Below are positions 32,174-40,183 of a stretch of DNA of 64,000 nucleotides, in pieces. Within the stretch, counting starts at the first letter, position 1. Every line of letters begins with the position of its first letter. Source of the DNA: Hyphomicrobiales bacterium (GTDB lineage: Bacteria > Pseudomonadota > Alphaproteobacteria > Rhizobiales > Beijerinckiaceae); NCBI GenBank assembly GCA_900466745.1, contig UBNE01000043.1, positions 1 through 64,000 of the forward strand, in the 5' to 3' direction. Both the position numbers and the translations under genes were made by a program. The notes beneath the pieces are model-generated. The model was not told the DNA's origin, searched no databases, and saw only the letters and a program-made list of their open reading frames with translations.

Positions 32174-32913
32174 TCCTCTTTCCCGCGATCGATCTCAAGG
32201 AAGGCCGCTGCGTCCGCCTGAAGCAGGGCGACATGGCGCAGGCCACGGTCTTCAACGACGACCCGGCCGCGCAGGCCGTCGCCTTCGAGGCGCAAGGCTT
32301 CCGGTGGCTGCATGTCGTCGACCTCGACGGCGCCTTCGCCGGCAAGCCGATGAACGCGGCGGCGGTCGAGGGCATCCTCGCCCGCGTCGCCTTCCCGGTG
32401 CAGCTCGGCGGCGGCATCCGCGACATGAAGACCGTGGCCGGCTGGCTCGAGAAGGGCGTCCGCCGCGTCATCATCGGCACGGCGGCGGTGCGCGATCCCG
32501 GCTTCGTGCGCGAGGCGGCGAAGGCCTTTCCGGGCCGGGTCGCGGTCGGCATCGACGCGCGCGACGGCTATGTCGCGGTCGAAGGCTGGGCCGAGACTTC
32601 GACGCTGTCGGCCGCCGATCTCGGCAAGCGCTTCGAGGATGCCGGCGTCGCCGCCATCATCTACACCGACATCGCCCGCGACGGCATGCTCCAGGGCATC
32701 AACTGGGACGGCACGATCGCCTTGGCGAAGGCCGTCTCGATCCCGGTGATCGCCTCGGGCGGGCTCGCCTCGATGGCCGATATCGAGCGCCTCTGCGCAG
32801 CCGACGCGGCGATCCTCGAAGGCGCCATCACCGGCCGGGCGCTCTATGACGGGCGCATCGACCCCGCCGCGGCGCTGAAGCGACTCAACGCGCGGACTCG
32901 AATCGACTCTTGA
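32170..32913 (+). CDS. hisA: Phosphoribosyl isomerase HisA (ProFAR isomerase)
   Basis: 247 aa from a GTG overlapping the hisH stop ([20 protein letters not shown]). A TIM barrel with [57 protein letters not shown] and [15 protein letters not shown]. It performs the Amadori isomerisation in histidine synthesis. In related genomes hisF follows directly; here an sRNA gene and an antisense DUF3800 gene intervene. Confidence 0.97.
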   Translation: MILFPAIDLKEGRCVRLKQGDMAQATVFNDDPAAQAVAFEAQGFRWLHVVDLDGAFAGKPMNAAAVEGILARVAFPVQLGGGIRDMKTVAGWLEKGVRRVIIGTAAVRDPGFVREAAKAFPGRVAVGIDARDGYVAVEGWAETSTLSAADLGKRFEDAGVAAIIYTDIARDGMLQGINWDGTIALAKAVSIPVIASGGLASMADIERLCAADAAILEGAITGRALYDGRIDPAAALKRLNARTRIDS

Positions 32914-32921
32914 GTCAAGAG
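32907..32921. promoter_or_regulatory. Perfect palindrome before the small-RNA promoter
   Basis: CTCTTGA-G-TCAAGAG overlaps the hisA stop and ends 4 bases before the -35 element of the sRNA promoter. Its position fits an activator or repressor site. Confidence 0.4.
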
Positions 32922-32924
32922 GTT

Positions 32925-32953
32925 CTTGACAACGTTGAATCCGTTCACTATCT
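32925..32953 (+). promoter_or_regulatory. Promoter of the small RNA gene
   Basis: CTTGAC (32925-32930), exactly 17 bases, CTATCT (32948-32953). This is a near-perfect alphaproteobacterial housekeeping promoter (CTTGAC / CTATAT). The expected start is near 32961. Confidence 0.75.
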
Positions 32954-32960
32954 GTTTGCT

Positions 32961-33022
32961 TAAATGGACTGGGGGTTGTTCCCGGTCGGCGCTGGGCCTC
33001 GGTTTCGACCGGGGCCTTTCGC
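32961..33022 (+). ncRNA. Candidate small RNA, suhB/MmgR (alpha-r8)-like
   Basis: A strong promoter is followed within about 35 bases by an intrinsic terminator: GGCCTCGGT-TTCG-ACCGGGGCC then TTTCGCTT (32995-33020), with a UUCG tetraloop. The 60-base transcript has no ORF. Its 5' part contains TTTGCTTAAATGGACTGGGG and GTTGTTCCCGG, which matches my memory of the conserved core of the suhB/MmgR family of rhizobial trans-acting RNAs. The terminator also ends transcription leaving hisA. Confidence 0.6.
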
Positions 33023-33766
33023 TTATGGGAACAGCTTGAGGCCGTAGCCTCGTATTTCCCCAGTAGCGCTCCGTCGAAATTTCATTGCGATAATATCGTA
33101 AGCACGGTTCGGTTGCTCGGGTCGAAGCGTCTTGATTCCAATCGGCCGCGCGAAAAGATCCGCGATCTGAAGCCCGGACGAATTCGCCCTCTTGTCAACC
33201 AAGCGGATATCCAGATCGGCCATAGCGGTCCCGCCAAAGTTCGCACCATCCTTGATGCGGCGGAATTCCAGCTCCAGCTTGGCATCCTCCTTTTCGCCCC
33301 GCTTTTCGAACATGATCGTCGTCGCGCGACCAGCCTGCCCCTGTTCGGTCAGAAACCGATGAGTCCGCTCCATGCAAAACTGCATGGCGATATGATATGG
33401 ATTGTCCGGCTCTGCATAACGCCGCGCGAGGCGAGACTTGTCGATGACCGATGCGATCACGGTCGTCTGGCACCTCTCGAGTATCTGCGTCAGTTCCTGC
33501 ATGAACAGCTTTCGGCGCTCTTCGTTCTGCAAGAATTTAAACGGAGGTTTCTGCTTGCGGATCTCGTGTTCGTGCAAGATCACGTTGTCATGTCCGAACC
33601 AGCGGAATTTGAACTCCTGAATCTGCGGCACCACGTTGCGAATGTAGTCCGCTTTCCTGAAGATACAGAATGCCAGAACGAAAATCGGATAGCTCTGGGC
33701 TACCGATGTCAGATCATGGTCGCCGCTCTCGTCAACATAGATGACATAGTCAGAGAAAGCTGGCAT
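33023..33766 (-). CDS. DUF3800 domain protein inserted antisense in the his operon
   Basis: 247 aa. DUF3800 has an RNase H-like fold of unproven function. It begins YVIYVDESGDH (the conserved DESG acidic motif), contains FKFRWFGHDNVILHEHEIR, and ends with SSGLQIADLFARPIGI, the family's C-terminal LQxADL motif. Composition is unlike its surroundings: bases 33541-33720 are about 51% G+C by hand count, against roughly 70% for the window. Together with its antisense position between hisA and hisF this points to horizontal gain. DUF3800 genes are frequent in mobile and defence contexts, but no partner gene is present here. Confidence 0.9.
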   Translation of the reverse strand: MPAFSDYVIYVDESGDHDLTSVAQSYPIFVLAFCIFRKADYIRNVVPQIQEFKFRWFGHDNVILHEHEIRKQKPPFKFLQNEERRKLFMQELTQILERCQTTVIASVIDKSRLARRYAEPDNPYHIAMQFCMERTHRFLTEQGQAGRATTIMFEKRGEKEDAKLELEFRRIKDGANFGGTAMADLDIRLVDKRANSSGLQIADLFARPIGIKTLRPEQPNRAYDIIAMKFRRSATGEIRGYGLKLFP

Positions 33767-33795
33767 GGGCGCGGAACAGCCATTCGTGAGCTAGC

Positions 33796-34557
33796 ATGCT
33801 GAAGATACGCATCATCCCCTGCCTCGACGTCAAGGACGGCCGCGTCGTCAAGGGCGTGCGGTTCGTCGACCTCGTCGATGCCGGCGATCCGGTCGAGGCC
33901 GCCAAGGCCTATGACGCCGCCGGGGCCGACGAGCTCTGCTTCCTCGACATCACCGCGAGCCACGAGGACCGCGGCATCCTGCTCGACGTGGTGACGCGCA
34001 CGGCCGAGGCCTGCTTCACGCCGCTCACCGTCGGCGGCGGCGTGCGCAAGGTCGAGGACATCCGCGCCCTGCTGCTCGCCGGAGCCGACAAGGTCTCGAT
34101 CAACACCGCCGCCGTCACCAACCGGCTCTTCGTCAAGGAAGCGGCGGAGAAATTCGGCGGCCAGTGCGTCGTCGTCGCCATCGACGCCAAGCAGGTCTCG
34201 CCCGGGCGCTGGGAGATCTTCACCCATGGCGGGCGCAACGCCACCGGCATCGAGGCCGTCGCCTTCGCCCGCGAGGTCGTCGCGCTGGGCGCGGGCGAGC
34301 TGCTCGTCACCTCGATGGACCGCGACGGCACGAAATCCGGCTACGATCTCGGCCTGACGCGCGCCATCGCCGATGCGGTCCCGGTCCCGGTCATCGCCTC
34401 GGGGGGCGTCGGCGATCTCGACGATCTCGTCGCCGGCGTCAGCGAGGGCCACGCCTCGGCCGTGCTCGCCGCCTCGATCTTCCATTTCGGCACCTACACG
34501 ATCGGGCAGGCCAAGGCGCATATGGCGCAGGCGGGCTTACGGATGAGGCTCGACTGA
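33796..34557 (+). CDS. hisF: Imidazole glycerol phosphate synthase cyclase subunit HisF
   Basis: 253 aa. A TIM-barrel partner of HisH that makes IGP and AICAR. Catalytic Asp residues are in [16 protein letters not shown] (near residue 11) and [15 protein letters not shown] (near 176); also [14 protein letters not shown] and [12 protein letters not shown]. It starts 29 bases from the divergent DUF3800 gene and is cut off from hisA by about 880 bases that include a terminator, so it needs a promoter of its own, perhaps within the DUF3800 region. None is obvious to me. Confidence 0.97.
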   Translation: MLKIRIIPCLDVKDGRVVKGVRFVDLVDAGDPVEAAKAYDAAGADELCFLDITASHEDRGILLDVVTRTAEACFTPLTVGGGVRKVEDIRALLLAGADKVSINTAAVTNRLFVKEAAEKFGGQCVVVAIDAKQVSPGRWEIFTHGGRNATGIEAVAFAREVVALGAGELLVTSMDRDGTKSGYDLGLTRAIADAVPVPVIASGGVGDLDDLVAGVSEGHASAVLAASIFHFGTYTIGQAKAHMAQAGLRMRLD

Positions 34558-34569
34558 TGATGCGGGAAT

Positions 34570-34725
34570 GCTCCATCATTCCGGGGCGGACCGCAGGTCC
34601 GAGCCCGGAACCCATGAACACCGAGGCGGCCGGCGCAGCTCCGCACATCGGCGCGAAATGGTCGCGACCTGTGTTCATGGGTTCCGGGCTCATTGCTGCG
34701 CAATGCCCCGGAATGACGATGGAGC
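34570..34725. repeat. Large palindromic intergenic repeat between hisF and hisE
   Basis: A nested inverted repeat. The inner arms are 21 bp and perfect: GAGCCCGGAACCCATGAACA plus C at 34601-34621, and its complement at 34671-34691. The outer arms (GCTCCATC...TTCCGGGGC at 34570-34587 and complement at 34705-34725) match except for a 3-base gap. It resembles RUP-like palindromic elements of Rhizobiales. On RNA it would form a long hairpin between hisF and hisE. Confidence 0.8.
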
Positions 34726-34732
34726 AGCCGGC

Positions 34733-35050
34733 ATGACCTTCAGCCTCGCCGATCTCGAAGCCCGCATCGCCGCGCGCGCCTCCGCCTCGCCCGAGGACTC
34801 CTGGACGGCGAAGCTCCTGGCCGCCGGGCCCGAGCGCGCCGCCAAGAAGTTCGGCGAGGAGGCGGTCGAGGCCGTGATCGCCGCCGTGAAGGGCGATCGC
34901 GCAGAGCTGATCGCCGAAAGCGCCGATGTGCTCTATCATCTTTTGGTCGTGCTCAAGGCCCGCGATGTTGCATTGCAAGACGTCTTGAGCCAGCTTGAGG
35001 CCCGGACGGCCCGTTCCGGCCTGGCGGAAAAGGCCGCCCGGCCGCGTTGA
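34733..35050 (+). CDS. hisE: Phosphoribosyl-ATP pyrophosphatase HisE
   Basis: 105 aa. A MazG-like helical enzyme that removes pyrophosphate from PR-ATP in histidine synthesis. Motifs are [14 protein letters not shown] (the metal-binding EExxE-type helix) and [17 protein letters not shown]. It is the stand-alone form, so hisI lies elsewhere. It follows the palindromic repeat and precedes coaA. Confidence 0.95.
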   Translation: MTFSLADLEARIAARASASPEDSWTAKLLAAGPERAAKKFGEEAVEAVIAAVKGDRAELIAESADVLYHLLVVLKARDVALQDVLSQLEARTARSGLAEKAARPR

Positions 35051-35143
35051 GCAGCGCGAGGACCCGCCGAGGATGACCCTGCCAAGGACTCCGCCAAGGA
35101 TGATCTCGCGTTGAATCTCGAAGCCTGGATCGCGGGCCGCGTC

Positions 35144-36118
35144 ATGGATCAGCGTCTCATCGCCACCCCGCCGGAACGGGACCTGATCTCGCCCTACCGC
35201 GTCTTCTCGCGCGACGAATGGGCGCATCTGCGCGCCGATGCCCCGCTGACGCTGTCGGTCGACGACCTCGCCAAGCTGCAATCGCTCAACGACCCGATCT
35301 CGCTCGACGAGATCGTGGCGATCTACCTGCCGCTGTCGCGGCTGCTCTCGCTCTACGTCGCGGCGACGCAGGGGCTGTTCAAGGCGACGCAGCGCTTCCT
35401 GATGGCCGAGGCCGAGGTCAAGGTGCCCTATATCATCGGGGTCGCCGGCTCGGTCGCGGTCGGCAAGTCGACCACGGCGCGCGTGCTGAAAGCGCTGCTC
35501 TCGCGCTGGCCGAACACGCCGAAGGTCGAGCTCGTCACCACCGACGGCTTCCTCCTGCCCAACGCCGAGCTGGAGCGGCGCGGGCTGATGCAGCGCAAGG
35601 GCTTCCCGGAGAGCTATGACGGCGCGGCGATCCTGCGCTTCCTCTCCGACGTGAAGGCCGGCAAGCCGCAGGTGACGGCCCCGGTCTATTCCCACCTCGT
35701 CTACGACGTGGTGCCGGGCGAGACGGTGACGGTCGAGCGGCCGGACATCCTGATCCTCGAAGGGCTCAACGTGCTGCAGCCGAGCCGGATGCCGAAGGAC
35801 GGCACGGTGATCCCCTTCGTCTCCGACTATTTCGACTTCTCGGTCTATCTCGACGCCGACGAGAACGACCTGCACCGCTGGTACGTCAACCGCTTCATGA
35901 CGCTGCGCCAGACCGCCTTCCGCGACCCGCGCTCCTTCTTCCGCAAATATGCCGAGATCGCCGAGGAGGAGGCGCTCTCCATCGCCGAGAAGCTGTGGAA
36001 CGGCATCAACCTGCCGAACCTGCAGGAGAACATCCTGCCGACCCGCCAGCGCGCCAGCCTGATCCTGACCAAGGGCGCGAGCCACCGCATCCAGCAGGTC
36101 GCGCTCAGGCGGCTTTGA
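35144..36118 (+). CDS. coaA: Pantothenate kinase CoaA (type I)
   Basis: 324 aa from the ATG ([13 protein letters not shown]). An alternative TTG at 35111, with AAGGA upstream, would add 11 residues; the ATG better fits family length. Pantothenate kinase is the first step of CoA synthesis. Walker A is [17 protein letters not shown]. Other marks are [38 protein letters not shown], and the C-terminal [18 protein letters not shown]. The hisE-coaA adjacency is typical of Hyphomicrobiales. Confidence 0.95.
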   Translation: MDQRLIATPPERDLISPYRVFSRDEWAHLRADAPLTLSVDDLAKLQSLNDPISLDEIVAIYLPLSRLLSLYVAATQGLFKATQRFLMAEAEVKVPYIIGVAGSVAVGKSTTARVLKALLSRWPNTPKVELVTTDGFLLPNAELERRGLMQRKGFPESYDGAAILRFLSDVKAGKPQVTAPVYSHLVYDVVPGETVTVERPDILILEGLNVLQPSRMPKDGTVIPFVSDYFDFSVYLDADENDLHRWYVNRFMTLRQTAFRDPRSFFRKYAEIAEEEALSIAEKLWNGINLPNLQENILPTRQRASLILTKGASHRIQQVALRRL

Positions 36119-36190
36119 TGCCCGCAGCGATCGGGCTCGCAAGGCCGGCCGGCCCTTTCGAGCTGGCTTCCCCCGCCAGGGGCTGAGCCG

Positions 36191-36637
36191 ATGGAAGCGC
36201 TCGCATCGCTCGCCGGCATGGCGGGCGCGGCCTTCGTCGCCGCGACGCTGCTGCCGGCGCAGTCGGAGGCGGTCTTCGTCGGGCTGCTCGCGGCGAAGAG
36301 CGTCGACCCGCTCGCCCTGTTCCTGACGGCGAGCCTCGCCAACGCGGCCGGCTCCGTCCTCAACTGGTGGCTCGGCCGGCTGGTGGCTCGGCGCGGCGTC
36401 GAAGCCCTGCCGGCGCGGCTGCGGCCGGACCCGGCCCGGCTCGGCCGGGCGCAGGGCTGGTTCGCCCGCTTCGGCTGGCCTTCGCTGCTGCTGGCCTGGC
36501 TGCCGGTCGTCGGCGATCCGCTGACCTTCGTCGCCGGCACGCTGCATTATCCGCTCCCGCGTTTCGCCCTGCTGGTGCTGCTCGGCAAGGCCGGGCGCTA
36601 CGCCGCGCTCTGGGCCGGCTGGGCGAGCCTCGCCTGA
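36191..36637 (+). CDS. YqaA/DedA-like membrane protein
   Basis: 148 aa with four hydrophobic segments. Family features are ATLLPAQSEAVFVGLLA, the turn ASLANAAGSVLNWWLGR, and RFGWPSLLLAWLPVVGDPLTFVAG, placing it in the YqaA branch of SNARE-associated/DedA-type proteins. The conserved Pro and Gly-Asp-Pro residues of the re-entrant helix are present. It is probably a membrane lipid-handling or homeostasis protein of the inner membrane. It starts 72 bases after coaA, possibly cotranscribed. Confidence 0.8.
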   Translation: MEALASLAGMAGAAFVAATLLPAQSEAVFVGLLAAKSVDPLALFLTASLANAAGSVLNWWLGRLVARRGVEALPARLRPDPARLGRAQGWFARFGWPSLLLAWLPVVGDPLTFVAGTLHYPLPRFALLVLLGKAGRYAALWAGWASLA

Positions 36638-36707
36638 AGGCGGTTGGCGATTGCGAAACCGGCCGCGCCGGGCTACCAGCGAGAGGTCCGTTCAAGGAGA
36701 ATTGATG

Positions 36708-37058
36708 ATGAGCATTCAGCGTATCGGCGTCGGCCCGCGCATGTCCAAGGCCGTGGTTCACGGCAACACCGTCTATCTGGCCGGCCAGGTCTGCGACAAG
36801 GCCGCGGGCAAGAGCGTCGGCGAGCAGACCGAGGAGATCCTGAGCATCATCGACGGGCTCCTGGCCGAGGCCGGCACCGACAAGTCGAAGCTGCTGATGG
36901 TCAATATCTGGCTGTCCGACATCTCGACCTTCGCCGAGATGAACGCCGTCTGGGACAAGTGGGTCGTCGCCGGCGCGACGCCGGGCCGCGCCACGGTCGA
37001 GGCCAAGCTCGCCGCGCCGCAGTTCACGGTCGAGATCGCCGTCATCGCGGCGAAATAG
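36708..37058 (+). CDS. RidA/YjgF/YER057c/UK114 family protein
   Basis: 116 aa from the second ATG of a doublet, chosen because AAGGAGA ends 7 bases upstream. Family features are VVHGNTVYLAGQV near the N-terminus, a helix with LSIIDGLLAEAGTDKSKLLMVNIWL (split: LAEAGTDKSK), and the C-terminal PGRATVEAKLAAPQFTVEI. The usual substrate-binding Arg is in PGRATVEAKL. Members remove reactive enamine/imine intermediates. No PLP enzyme adjoins it except the aminotransferase two genes downstream. Confidence 0.9.
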   Translation: MSIQRIGVGPRMSKAVVHGNTVYLAGQVCDKAAGKSVGEQTEEILSIIDGLLAEAGTDKSKLLMVNIWLSDISTFAEMNAVWDKWVVAGATPGRATVEAKLAAPQFTVEIAVIAAK

Positions 37059-37221
37059 AGCCGGGGCACCGGAGCGGAAGCGCCCTGCGCCTTCCGGCAG
37101 CCGGTGCACCCGATGAAGGGCCGGGTCGCCCCGCCCCGCGCGAAACACGGCGACCCGGTGAAGCCCTGGGCAGGAGGCGGCCATCGGCCGGTCGAACGAG
37201 ATCGCACCGCTTCTGGCCCGG

Positions 37222-38568
37222 GTGGCCGGTCGCCATGCGCTGCCGCCGGTCGCGCTGGCGGCGATGATCGGCGATTGGCTCTCCGGCTCCGGCGTCAGCG
37301 CTCCGGACGAGGCGCTGCTGGAGCGCAAGGCCCTGGACCTGCTCGCCCTGATCCGGCGCCTCGCGGCGCCGATCGAAGACAGCGAGATCCGCCGCCTGCG
37401 GGCCGAAGCCGCGGCCGCGCTCACCGCCGGGCGCCTCGGCGAGGCCGACAGGATCCTGGCGAAAGCCGAGCTCAACGCCATCGCGGGCGCCTCCGACCTC
37501 TCGGCCCTGCCGGTCGAGCGCCGCCTGCTGATCGGCGAGAACCGGGCCGACCGGGCCGCGCTGAGCTTCCTGCGGGCCGTGCCGGAGGCCTATCGCGAGG
37601 CCGCGGCCCGCTATGGCGAGGCTTCGACGCTGATCGGCCTCGCCGCGATCGAGCGCAGCCGCGAAACCGCGCTCGACCAGGCCAGGGCGCTGACGCGGAT
37701 CGGCGCCGATTTCGACGAGAGGGACGGCTACGACGCCGCCATCGCCGCGCTGCGGCGCCTGCGCGAAGGGCTCGACGCGCTCGCGGATTCGGTCGCCGCC
37801 GCCGCGGCCGAGGAGGCCTGGGCCGAGGCGCTCGAAGGCCTCGCCCGGCTGACCGGCGAGGCGGCGCCGCGCGACGAGGCCCTGGCCCGCTGCCGGCGCG
37901 GGCTCGACACGCTCGACCGCCACGAGGCGCCGCCGCTCTGGCACGCGCTGAAGCTGCGCCACGGCCGGCTCGCCCTGGCGCTCGGCGAGGAGCGGCAGGA
38001 CGAGGCCCTGCTCGAGGAGGCGATCTCCGCCTTCGCCACCCTGCTCGCCGTCTGGGACCGCAGCCGCGACGAGGCGCGCTGGCTCGAGGCCGAGCACATG
38101 ATCTCCCGCGCCCGGACGCTGCTCGGCAGCCGGCGCAACGACCTCGCTTTGCTCGAGCGCGCCTTCAACGGCCTCAACCGGGTCGCCCAGTCCGTCGCGC
38201 GGGACGCCGAGCCGCTGCGCTGGGCCGGGCTCCAGGACGAGATGGGCCGCGTCCTCGCCGCCATGGGCGAGCGCTACAGCGAGCCGGTGGTGATGGAAGA
38301 GGCGATCGCCACCTTCGACACGGCACTGGAGGAGCGCCGGCGCGAGAGCGTGCCGATGCTCTGGGCCGAGACGCGCGCCGCGCAGGCCGAGGCCATGCTC
38401 CAGCTCGCGCGCCGCGGCAAGGACAGGGAGCTCGCCCAGCGGGCGCTCGCCCAGATGGTCGAGGCGGTGGAGACGGCCCGCCAGGCCGACCGCGGCGCGG
38501 CCGCCGCAGCCCTGCAGAAGCGGCTGGCCGCCGCCGGCGCGCTGGCGACCCGGATCATCTCCGGCTGA
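37222..38568 (+). CDS. Helical-repeat (TPR-like) protein of unknown function
   Basis: 448 aa from a GTG (MAGRHALPPVALAAM). It is made almost wholly of Ala/Leu/Arg/Glu-rich helices with TPR-like spacing: YREAAARYGEASTLIG, ALDQARALTRIGADFDER, DEALARCRRGLDTLDRH, LEEAISAFATLLAVWD, AIATFDTALEERRRE. No signal peptide, so it is probably a cytoplasmic scaffold. An AGGAGG lies at 37172-37177, 5 bases before an in-frame ATC (37183) and 44 bases before this GTG, so the start is uncertain. Similar repeat proteins are abundant in Hyphomicrobiales. Confidence 0.65.
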   Translation: MAGRHALPPVALAAMIGDWLSGSGVSAPDEALLERKALDLLALIRRLAAPIEDSEIRRLRAEAAAALTAGRLGEADRILAKAELNAIAGASDLSALPVERRLLIGENRADRAALSFLRAVPEAYREAAARYGEASTLIGLAAIERSRETALDQARALTRIGADFDERDGYDAAIAALRRLREGLDALADSVAAAAAEEAWAEALEGLARLTGEAAPRDEALARCRRGLDTLDRHEAPPLWHALKLRHGRLALALGEERQDEALLEEAISAFATLLAVWDRSRDEARWLEAEHMISRARTLLGSRRNDLALLERAFNGLNRVAQSVARDAEPLRWAGLQDEMGRVLAAMGERYSEPVVMEEAIATFDTALEERRRESVPMLWAETRAAQAEAMLQLARRGKDRELAQRALAQMVEAVETARQADRGAAAAALQKRLAAAGALATRIISG

Positions 38569-38574
38569 GCGGCG

Positions 38575-39726
38575 TCAGCCGCGCGGACGCCGGGCCGCGA
38601 GCCGCTCCAGCGCCGCGTCGAGGGTGGCGTCGCGCTTGGCGAAGCAGAAGCGCACGACCGTCTTCACCGCTCCCTGCGCATAGAAGGCGCTGACGGGGAT
38701 CGCGGCGACGCCGCTCTCCGTGACGAGCCGGCGGCAGAAATCGACATCGTCGGCCTCGCCGAGCGGCGCGATGTCGAGATTGAGGAAATAGGTGCCGGCG
38801 CTCGGCAGGACCTGGAAGCCGAGATCGCCCAGGCCCGTGGCGAAGCGGTCGCGCGAGCGCTGGAAATCCGCCCGCATCCCCTCGAAATAGCCGTCCTCCT
38901 TGCCCAGCCCGTAGGCGACGGCCGCCTGGAGGTTCGGCGGGGTGGTGAAGGTGATGTATTGATGCGCCTTGGCGAGGACGCGCATGATCGCCGGCGCCGC
39001 CATGACCAGCCCGACCTTCCAGCCGGTGAGCGAGAAGATCTTGCCGGCCGACGAGATCTTGACGCAGCGCTCGCGCATGTCCGGCCGCCCGAGCACCGGG
39101 ACGTGGCGATGGCCGTCGAAGACGACATGCTCCCAGACCTCGTCGCAGACCGCGATCGCGTCGTAGCGGTTGCAGAAGGCGGCGAGCAGATCGAGATCGG
39201 CGGCGCTGAAGATTGTCGCCGTCGGGTTGAGCGGGTTGTTGAACAGCACCACGCGGGTCTTCGGCGAGAAGGCCTTCGCCAGCGCCTCCTCGGTCAGGCC
39301 GAAATGCGGCGGCGTCAGCGTCACGAATTTCGGGATGCCGCCGGCGCGGCGCACCAGCGGCACATAGGCGTCGTACATCGGCTCGAACAGCACGACCTCG
39401 TCGCCCGGCGTCACCAGCGCCATCAGGGCGCCCGCGATCGCCTCGGTGGCGCCGGAGGTCACCATGATCTCGCGCTCCGGGTCGAGATCGAGCCCCTGCC
39501 AGCGCCTGTAATGGGTCGCGACCGCCTGGCGCAGCTCGGGCAGGCCCATCATCGGCGGATACTGGTTCCAGCCGTCGACGACCGCCTCGGCCGCCTTCCG
39601 GCGGACGTCGAGCGGGCCGGGATCGTCGGGGAAGCCCTGGCCCAGATTGACCGCCCCGGTCTCGCGCGCGAGCTGGGACATGACCTCGAAGACGCTGGTC
39701 TCAAGAGCGGAAAAGATCGGATTCAT
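38575..39726 (-). CDS. PLP-dependent aminotransferase, class I/II
   Basis: 383 aa. N-terminal AVNLGQGFPDDPGPLDVRR and YPPMMGLPELRQAVATHY are typical of the KAT/methionine aminotransferase (YbdL-like) subgroup. The cofactor site shows VTSGATEAIAGALMAL, FNNPLNPTATIF, CDEVWEHVVFDG, and the Schiff-base lysine in SSAGKIFSLTGWKVG. The C-terminal Arg that binds the substrate carboxylate is in VRFCFAKRD. The substrate may be methionine, kynurenine or glutamine keto acids. Convergent with the helical-repeat gene, with 6 bases between stops. Confidence 0.9.
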   Translation of the reverse strand: MNPIFSALETSVFEVMSQLARETGAVNLGQGFPDDPGPLDVRRKAAEAVVDGWNQYPPMMGLPELRQAVATHYRRWQGLDLDPEREIMVTSGATEAIAGALMALVTPGDEVVLFEPMYDAYVPLVRRAGGIPKFVTLTPPHFGLTEEALAKAFSPKTRVVLFNNPLNPTATIFSAADLDLLAAFCNRYDAIAVCDEVWEHVVFDGHRHVPVLGRPDMRERCVKISSAGKIFSLTGWKVGLVMAAPAIMRVLAKAHQYITFTTPPNLQAAVAYGLGKEDGYFEGMRADFQRSRDRFATGLGDLGFQVLPSAGTYFLNLDIAPLGEADDVDFCRRLVTESGVAAIPVSAFYAQGAVKTVVRFCFAKRDATLDAALERLAARRPRG

Positions 39727-40183
39727 CGTGGCTTCGGCATCCGGCAGGCAGTGACGCGGCGATCCGCTCTACCATGACGCCGGAGCGCTTGCATCCTCGC
39801 CCGGGCACCGCGTGCCCTGCCCGGGGCGCAGGGGCACGCCCATCCTCGATCACGCTCCGCCGCCGGTGCGGATCGGCCCCGAGCAGGCCGGTCGGCCGCG
39901 CTTTCGGCTCGCTTGAAAAATACCGAGTGATGAATGTTGACATTCGTCACAGGTCAGTGTCTATTGCGTTTCAGCCGGTCTACGGCGGACGCCCGTTGCG
40001 ACTTCGCCCCTTTGGCGCAGCAGGATGCCGCAGTAGGCCGGCGAACTATGTCCGGGGTCCGGCCATGACGTGGCAGGATCGGCGTGGCGGGATCGCCCCG
40101 CCCCGTTTCCGGCCTCGGAACGCGCCGGCCGCGCCTCTCGGCAAGGGGGGCGCCGTTTCCCGCGACAGGCTATAAGCAGGCGC
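39727..40183. other. Non-coding gap with a probable promoter before cobQ
   Basis: No convincing gene. It holds a GGGCAC-CGC-GTGCCC hairpin at 39803-39817 and, at 39937-39965, TTGACA, 17 bases, TCTATT, reading toward cobQ. The -35 is part of TGACATTCGTCA (39938-39949), a dyad resembling the one before the TetR gene. No cobalamin (B12) box is visible. Confidence 0.45.

Noticed and set aside
33023..33766. A complete defence island or mobile element around the DUF3800 gene
   Set aside because: No second defence gene, integrase, att site or terminal inverted repeats could be found; hisA and hisF flank it directly.
39803..39817. GGGCAC-CGC-GTGCCC hairpin as a terminator for the aminotransferase
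   Set aside because: It lies upstream of that gene's start (gene on the minus strand), so cannot terminate it; no U-tract.
39774..40175. 133-codon open frame between the aminotransferase and cobQ
   Set aside because: No SD, Arg/Pro-rich shadow-like translation, and it crosses the AT-richer promoter segment.
39727..40183. Possible cobalamin riboswitch before cobQ
   Set aside because: No B12 box (AGCC-GGAGACC-GCC pattern) or matching stems are present.
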